Shown piece by piece: positions 60,701 to 64,000 of a stretch of 64,000 nt of DNA (its first letter is position 1; every line of letters begins with the position of its first letter). A program made the position numbers and the translations under genes. A model generated the notes under the pieces. That model did not search any database. It was given only the letters and a program-made list of their open reading frames with translations, and was not told the origin of the DNA. Source of the DNA: Reclinomonas americana ATCC 50394 (lineage: Eukaryota; Jakobida; Jakobea; Jakobida); NCBI GenBank assembly GCA_048213135.1, contig PS015009.1:744001-808000 (forward strand), in the 5' to 3' direction.

Positions 60701-61121
60701 CGTCGCATTGTTTGATCACATCCTCGATCATGCCTTCAAGGCCCATATGGCGGCCATCATCGGGACTGTATATTTTAGTAACACCATATTGGTGCAGTTC
60801 TTCAATTTCTGTTGGCAGGATGGTGCCCCCGCCGCCGCCGAATATTTTGATATGCCCGCAACCATTCTCCTCCAGCAGGTCTTTCATATATTTAAAGAAC
60901 TCCACGTGCCCGCCCTGGTAGCTGGTGATGGCAATACCCTGCGCATCTTCCTCTATGGCCGCTTCCACAATTTCTTTCACGCTGCGGTTATGTCCCAGGT
61001 GAATGATTTCGGCGCCTTTGCTCTGCATAATGCGGCGCATGATATTGATAGCCGCGTCATGCCCGTCGAACAGGCTGGCAGCAGTAACGATCCTTACTTT
61101 GTTCTGAAGTGAAAAACTCAT
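57735..61121 (-). CDS. icmF: IcmF, fused isobutyryl-CoA mutase (B12 + G-protein + mutase)
   Basis: 1128 residues from ATG 61121 ([14 protein letters not shown]); the frame stays open 35 codons upstream. Order: B12-binding domain (about 1-140) with the lower-ligand motif D19-G-H21 and GGGGGT; G3E chaperone GTPase (about 180-395) with P-loop [12 protein letters not shown] and INKFDKAG; linker; mutase TIM barrel (about 545-1128) with [14 protein letters not shown] and [14 protein letters not shown]. The fusion order is that of IcmF, not of a two-subunit methylmalonyl-CoA mutase. Interconverts isobutyryl- and butyryl-CoA, and may accept isovaleryl-CoA in some members; substrate specificity cannot be settled here. 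Confidence 0.94.
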   Translation of the reverse strand: MSFSLQNKVRIVTAASLFDGHDAAINIMRRIMQSKGAEIIHLGHNRSVKEIVEAAIEEDAQGIAITSYQGGHVEFFKYMKDLLEENGCGHIKIFGGGGGTILPTEIEELHQYGVTKIYSPDDGRHMGLEGMIEDVIKQCDVTLNGTGDYQSAMTMDEVKDVRSIARKITNAENGIATDHTTAATKIPVLGITGTGGAGKSSVTDEIVRRFLNNFTNKTIAVISVDPSKKKTGGALLGDRIRMNSISHPRAYMRSLATREDNTALSVHVQEAIDICREAGFDLIILESAGVGQSDASILDYCDVSMYVMTPEYGAASQLEKINMLDYADVICINKFDKAGALDAYNDVCKQYKRNHQLFSAKNEDLPVVGSMASKFNDEGVNHLFEKLLQAVEKKTGTTFGEFHFGATAKVSSAIIPSSRVRYLSEINTAIREYDQLVKDQSAIASKLYQLHGVLATLAEAKEKPGDELVAVLQKQIDWYTEQLTPVAKKLVTNWPQKLEEYNKDFYEYKVRDKVIRQEMTTTSLSGTRIPKVILPKYKDWGDLLTWQAQENAPGHFPYTAGVFPLKREGEDPTRMFAGEGGPERTNRRFHYVSQGQPAKRLSTAFDSVTLYGEDPAHRPDIYGKVGNSGVSIATVDDAKKLYSGFDLCDPKTSVSMTINGPAPILLAFFLNAAIDQQCEKYIIEQGLRDAVNKKIEELYAIDSLPKYIGVDGQPVSPYKGGLEGALPGGNDGLGLRLLGLSGADVLPAEVYEQIRAAALQSVRGTVQADILKEDQAQNTCIFSTEFALKLMGDVQEYFIDKKIRNFYSVSISGYHIAEAGANPITQLAFTLSNGFTYVEYYLSRGMNIDDFAPNLSFFFSNGMDPEYSVIGRVARRIWAKAMKYKYKANKRSQMLKYHIQTSGRSLHAQEIDFNDIRTTLQALYAIYDNCNSLHTNAYDEAITTPTEESVRRAMAIQLIINRELGTAKNENPNQGSFLIEELTHLVEEAVMAEFDRITDRGGVLGAMERMYQRNKIQEESLHYETLKHTGEYPIVGVNTFLNKKGSPTIIPSEVIRSTTEEKEFQIKTLQAFHERHENKTAAMLKKLQQAAINNENLFAELMETVKYCSLGQITNALYSVGGQYRRNM

Positions 61122-61290
61122 ACTGAATCTGGAATTTGTATTTCGTCGCGGGCAATACTCCCGTAACGGCATTACCGGGTGACCGGCATTTGCCAAAATA
61201 TAAACAGGCCGGCAATCGCGGTACAAAATTACAAATTAAGGGCGGGAAAAAACCAGTCTTTTTGGAGCCATAAAGCCCCGGTGCGCACCA

Positions 61291-62109
61291 TTACTTTTTG
61301 GACGATCTTATCAAAGAACCGAAGTCAAGATAGGTGCCGATGGAAAAATTGGCCACGCGGAAATCCAGGTCACGTTTGGCGAGTAATGCCGACAAGCCTC
61401 CCTGGAATTCGATACGCAGCCCGGGAACATTTTTAAACCCGAAACTGCTCACAAAACCCGGTTCCATGAAGAACAGGGCTTTACTACCCAGGCTGTCGAG
61501 ATTATAATCCTCCAGCTGGCCGTGGCTGTAGTTCGTTTTCACAGCGTTGAAGTCGATAACACTCCCGCGGATAGCGATAGAGGTACTAAAGCTGCCTTTA
61601 CTGCGGAACAGCATGGCGGGTTGCAGGTATATTTTGAGCACATTCGCATTGTGGTAGTAATTACCATAGATGGAGGCATCTGTAAAATTAAATTTACCCC
61701 AACCCACACCGCCAAACAGTTGAAAGAAAGCGGTTTTCCTGGACGTAAGCGGGAAGTAGTACCCCACACCCAGTTCGGTGAGGTTGCGTTCATATTTTAC
61801 TGTTGCTGAATCGGAACCGCCTTTTGTTCTTTCCCAGCGGCGGGCATGCGATGCCTGTATAGCCCAGTTATCAGAAATAGCGTAAGCACCCTGTATATCG
61901 AAACCCCTGCTGCGGTCTTGGCGGTCTTCATCACCTTCCGCCTCCCGGCCGGAGGGATTCGTGGAATAACTCATGCCCACTTTACCGTCTCCTTTTTGTG
62001 TGAGCACGGGAACGTTGTGTGCATCCGGACTGTAAGCGTAACGGGGCGTACTGCATGAGGCGAGAAAGGCAACTGCGAACAACGCCAGTACATAAGCGTA
62101 AGTTTTCAT
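61291..62109 (-). CDS. outer-membrane beta-barrel lipoprotein
   Basis: 272 residues, signal with lipobox FLASC (C19). After a linker, alternating aromatic strands form a small barrel (AYAISDNWAIQASHARRWER, ELGVGYYFPLTSRKTAFFQLFGGVGWGKFNF, VANFSIGTYLDFGSLI). Outer_membrane_beta-barrel type, function unknown. Lies between icmF and rsmA on the same strand; the 169 bp between it and icmF hold nothing I can identify. Confidence 0.75.
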   Translation of the reverse strand: MKTYAYVLALFAVAFLASCSTPRYAYSPDAHNVPVLTQKGDGKVGMSYSTNPSGREAEGDEDRQDRSRGFDIQGAYAISDNWAIQASHARRWERTKGGSDSATVKYERNLTELGVGYYFPLTSRKTAFFQLFGGVGWGKFNFTDASIYGNYYHNANVLKIYLQPAMLFRSKGSFSTSIAIRGSVIDFNAVKTNYSHGQLEDYNLDSLGSKALFFMEPGFVSSFGFKNVPGLRIEFQGGLSALLAKRDLDFRVANFSIGTYLDFGSLIRSSKK

Positions 62110-62127
62110 ACTATTTGATTTTGATGG

Positions 62128-62880
62128 CTATCTCATTCTAAAACTGAGCCGGGCGAAATCTTCCACAGATAAGGCTTCTGCTCTTTTATTAAAAATATCA
62201 TCGGCAAGGGTCTCGGGGTCGAAAAGGGATTTTACCGCGTTACGCAAGGTTTTGCGGCGCTGGTTGAATGCTGTTTTAACCAGGTTACGAAAAGCCCTGT
62301 CACTTTTCACTTCAAGGGCAGTTGTTTTCCTGGTTAGCTTTATGACCCCGCTGATCACTTTTGGCGGCGGGTTGAATGCCTCACGCGGCACATCGAATAA
62401 GTATTCTACATCGTACCATGCCTGCACCAGCACACTGATCACTCCATATACTTTACTTCCTTCTTTCGATGCCACCCTTTCCGCTACCTCTTTCTGGAAC
62501 ATACCAATTACAACAGGCACCTGGTCTTTCCAGTCGAGTACTTTGAATAATATCTGTGTAGATATATTGTAAGGAAAGTTCCCGATCACGGTAAAGCTTC
62601 CTTCAAACGGCGGGTTAATGTCGAGAAAACTTTCATGAATGATCTTCCCTTCCATACCCTGCACATGGCCCTGCAAATATTGTACCTTTTCTTCGTCAAG
62701 TTCCACCGCTTTGAATTGCACACCGGGCAGTTGCACCAGGTGACGCGTAAGTGCGCCACCTCCAGGGCCTACTTCCAGCAACTGGTTGGGGACCGGGTCG
62801 GTAACGGTGTCAACAATTCTTTGAATGATGGAATCATCTTTCAGGAAATGCTGACCGAGTGATTTTTTAAGCGTGTACAT
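62128..62880 (-). CDS. rsmA: RsmA (KsgA), 16S rRNA dimethyladenosine transferase
   Basis: 250 residues from ATG 62880. KKSLGQHFLKDDSIIQRI start, SAM motif I LEVGPGGGALT (35-45), catalytic NFPY (101-104) in VIGNFPYNISTQI. Dimethylates A1518 and A1519 of 16S rRNA (E. coli numbering). An in-frame start at 62976 would add 32 hydrophobic residues that the family lacks; a -7 box ending 5 nt before 62880 decides for the shorter form. Confidence 0.96.
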   Translation of the reverse strand: MYTLKKSLGQHFLKDDSIIQRIVDTVTDPVPNQLLEVGPGGGALTRHLVQLPGVQFKAVELDEEKVQYLQGHVQGMEGKIIHESFLDINPPFEGSFTVIGNFPYNISTQILFKVLDWKDQVPVVIGMFQKEVAERVASKEGSKVYGVISVLVQAWYDVEYLFDVPREAFNPPPKVISGVIKLTRKTTALEVKSDRAFRNLVKTAFNQRRKTLRNAVKSLFDPETLADDIFNKRAEALSVEDFARLSFRMR

Positions 62881-62885
62881 CAGCG

Positions 62886-62893
62886 CAAAGATA
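62886..62893 (-). promoter_or_regulatory. -7 box TATCTTTG 5 nt before rsmA ATG
   Basis: Minus-strand exact TAnnTTTG word, 5 nt upstream of the rsmA start at 62880; predicted leaderless. Confidence 0.55.
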
Positions 62894-62939
62894 AGAATAG
62901 CCCTGCCACAAATGCCCAAACTCCTTATCTTTAATGAGA

Positions 62940-63506
62940 ATGGAAAATACACACAGCATGGAAAGTATGCCTGCACCTAAACAGCGACCACCTTATCTCC
63001 TGGGCCTGCTTGGCCTGATCCCTCTTGTGGGCGCTTTTGCAGGTTTTGCATTGTTGCTCATGGCCATATTCAAATACAAGGATAAATGGCTGGCGATAAT
63101 CGGCATAGCCGGCATTTTAATCACAGTGGGGCTTTACTCATTCCTGTTTTATTACATGAAGCATGGAAAATCTTCGCAGGAGGCATTTGCCAGGATCTCT
63201 CAAATGCAACTGAATTCCTTAATGAAGAACGTGGAGTTTTATAAGCTGGAAACAGGTAAATATCCCGACAGCCTGCAACAACTGAGCAGGCGGGATGAGT
63301 TTGTTCCGGTATACGACCCAATACAGGCCGTACAGGACAGGAATAATAAATTGTACAACTACGAGAACCTGGGTGATAAGTACCTTCTTTTTTCCTCCGG
63401 GCAGGATGGCATACCCAATACGGATGATGATCTCTATCCTGAGATCAAAGTGATGGACAGGAGTAAAATCGGGTGGGTGCGCTCCAGGATGGGATTACCA
63501 CAATAG
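62940..63506 (+). CDS. membrane protein with GspG-like C-terminal segment
   Basis: 188 residues from ATG 62940 (an ATG at 62934 adds two). Two membrane helices (about 20-42 and 50-72). The C-terminal half resembles type II pseudopilin GspG tails: SLMKNVEFYKLETGKYPDSLQQLSRRDEF, VYDPIQ and YLLFSSGQDGIPNTDDDLYPEI, the last a calcium-site-like loop. It lacks the usual prepilin N-methylation helix, so it is pseudopilin-like rather than a pseudopilin. A near -7 word (TATCTTTA) lies at 62926-62933, divergent from rsmA. Confidence 0.75.
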   Translation: MENTHSMESMPAPKQRPPYLLGLLGLIPLVGAFAGFALLLMAIFKYKDKWLAIIGIAGILITVGLYSFLFYYMKHGKSSQEAFARISQMQLNSLMKNVEFYKLETGKYPDSLQQLSRRDEFVPVYDPIQAVQDRNNKLYNYENLGDKYLLFSSGQDGIPNTDDDLYPEIKVMDRSKIGWVRSRMGLPQ

Positions 63507-63531
63507 AAGATGTAACCAATTTATATACATC

Positions 63532-63660
63532 ATGATAAAACGCGTCGCCGCTATTATTTCAGGCATTCTTATTATGATCTCTCTTTTCGCCAGTTACAGT
63601 GATGAACAACATCAACGGGCCAATTGCTCATCTGGTATATTTTCACCCCAAAGATGCTGA
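63532..63660 (+). CDS. micro-ORF with hydrophobic N-terminus
   Basis: 42 residues (MIKRVAAIISGILIMISLFA then a polar Cys-containing tail). Could be a small exported peptide. Its stop overlaps the next ORF's ATG by 7 bp (ATGCTGA). Too short to be certain. Confidence 0.4.
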   Translation: MIKRVAAIISGILIMISLFASYSDEQHQRANCSSGIFSPQRC

Positions 63661-63806
63661 AGATCGTTGTATGGATTATCTTTTTCTTCTTGGCAGCCCG
63701 TCTTATCTGGGGTAAACCAAAAGATTACTCCAAATATTTCTACGCCCTTTTTGTAAAATGGTGGAGCAATCCAAAAAAGAATGCAAAGGCTATAAACCAG
63801 GATTAA
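63654..63806 (+). CDS. small single-pass membrane protein
   Basis: 50 residues from ATG 63654: one hydrophobic helix (KIVVWIIFFFLAARLIWG) and a basic/aromatic tail (YFYALFVKWWSNPKKNAK). The overlap with the preceding micro-ORF suggests translational coupling. Family not recognised. Confidence 0.45.
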   Translation: MLKIVVWIIFFFLAARLIWGKPKDYSKYFYALFVKWWSNPKKNAKAINQD

Positions 63807-63835
63807 AAAAGAAAGCCCTTCTGACGAGAAGGGCT
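63804..63835 (-). terminator. terminator of the right-edge minus-strand gene
   Basis: Read on the minus strand: AGCCCTTCT-CGTC-AGAAGGGCT followed by TTCTTTTTT. Confidence 0.75.
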
Positions 63836-63856
63836 GATAAAAACAGGCATATCCAT

Positions 63857-64000
63857 TTACGGCCTGATAAAGAACCGCTCTGCCAGTAGCGCTTCATTCA
63901 TCATCACCTGTAATGAATAAACACCGCTTCTATATTTATTGATACTGTTCCAGGTAATGATATTGTTACCCGGTCTTATGATACGCTGTTCCTGCAATAC
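63857..64000 (-). CDS. C-terminal end of a secreted protein with T9SS-type sorting domain (partial)
   Basis: 48 codons plus stop region run in from the right edge on the minus strand: RIIRPGNNIITWNSINKYRS, then GVYSLQVMMNEALLAERFFIRP and TAA at 63857-63859. This is the type A C-terminal sorting beta-domain pattern (GxYxLxV...F/KxxxR/P) cut off by the window; the cargo itself lies beyond. It fits PorX and the cargo at 45.7-48.3 kb. The gene is followed by the hairpin at 63804-63835. Confidence 0.75.
   Translation of the reverse strand, partial: VLQEQRIIRPGNNIITWNSINKYRSGVYSLQVMMNEALLAERFFIRP

Overview
The window looks like chromosomal DNA of a Bacteroidota bacterium, most probably a Chitinophagaceae-type member (Chitinophaga/Niastella relatives). 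The reasons are the -7 promoter words of the TAnnTTTG type, the near absence of Shine-Dalgarno sequences, PorX and a type IX secretion (T9SS) C-terminal sorting tail, the fused lpxC-fabZ gene, LytS/LytTR signalling pairs, SprB/Ig-like surface proteins, and a bacterial GGGP-synthase-like gene. Genes are densely packed on both strands. I saw no rRNA, tRNA, CRISPR array, prophage or insertion sequence.

Layout. 1-5.6 kb: acyl-CoA dehydrogenase (cut at the left edge) with a striking palindrome upstream, a helix-hairpin-helix membrane protein, a PhnP-like MBL hydrolase and an outer-membrane beta-barrel receptor. 5.8-9.6 kb: LytS kinase/LytTR regulator pair, a small conserved protein and PorX. 9.8-17.8 kb: lipid A block (HD phosphohydrolase, lpxD, DUF5686 outer-membrane protein, lpxC-fabZ, lpxA, solo ABC ATPase). 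17.9-27.4 kb: membrane cupin protein divergent from an AraC regulator, alanine dehydrogenase with tsaE, copper P-type ATPase, RecQ and a HerA-like ATPase. 27.7-33 kb: active and inactive M16 peptidases, a MauG-type di-heme peroxidase and an OmpR-type regulator. 33.1-38.5 kb: ruvB, a second LytS/LytTR pair, an M28 peptidase and GGGP synthase. 38.6-45.5 kb: ArfB-like hydrolase, an MbnP/MbnH-like pair, a coiled-coil secreted protein, a flippase, a metallophosphoesterase and a lipoprotein amidase. 45.6-55.8 kb: secreted Ig-like protein with sorting tail, a lipoprotein with one CxxCH heme motif, a histone-H1-like protein, a ChaN-like protein, an M14 peptidase and a CAP-domain protein. 55.9-64 kb: ECF sigma factor operon, fused isobutyryl-CoA mutase (IcmF), a beta-barrel lipoprotein, rsmA, a pseudopilin-like protein, two overlapping micro-ORFs and the C-terminal end of another T9SS cargo.

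How it fits together. Much of the window concerns the envelope: lipid A synthesis, outer-membrane barrels, secreted peptidases, T9SS cargo and its regulator PorX. Copper/heme redox is a second theme (CopA, MbnP/MbnH, a second MauG-type enzyme, a CxxCH lipoprotein). The most distinctive non-coding features are a set of genes whose -7 box ends only 4-5 nt before ATG (predicted leaderless mRNAs) and several families of dispersed intergenic repeats. One of these families, about 150 bp long and carrying a GGGTCT/AGACCC hairpin, occurs at three loci.
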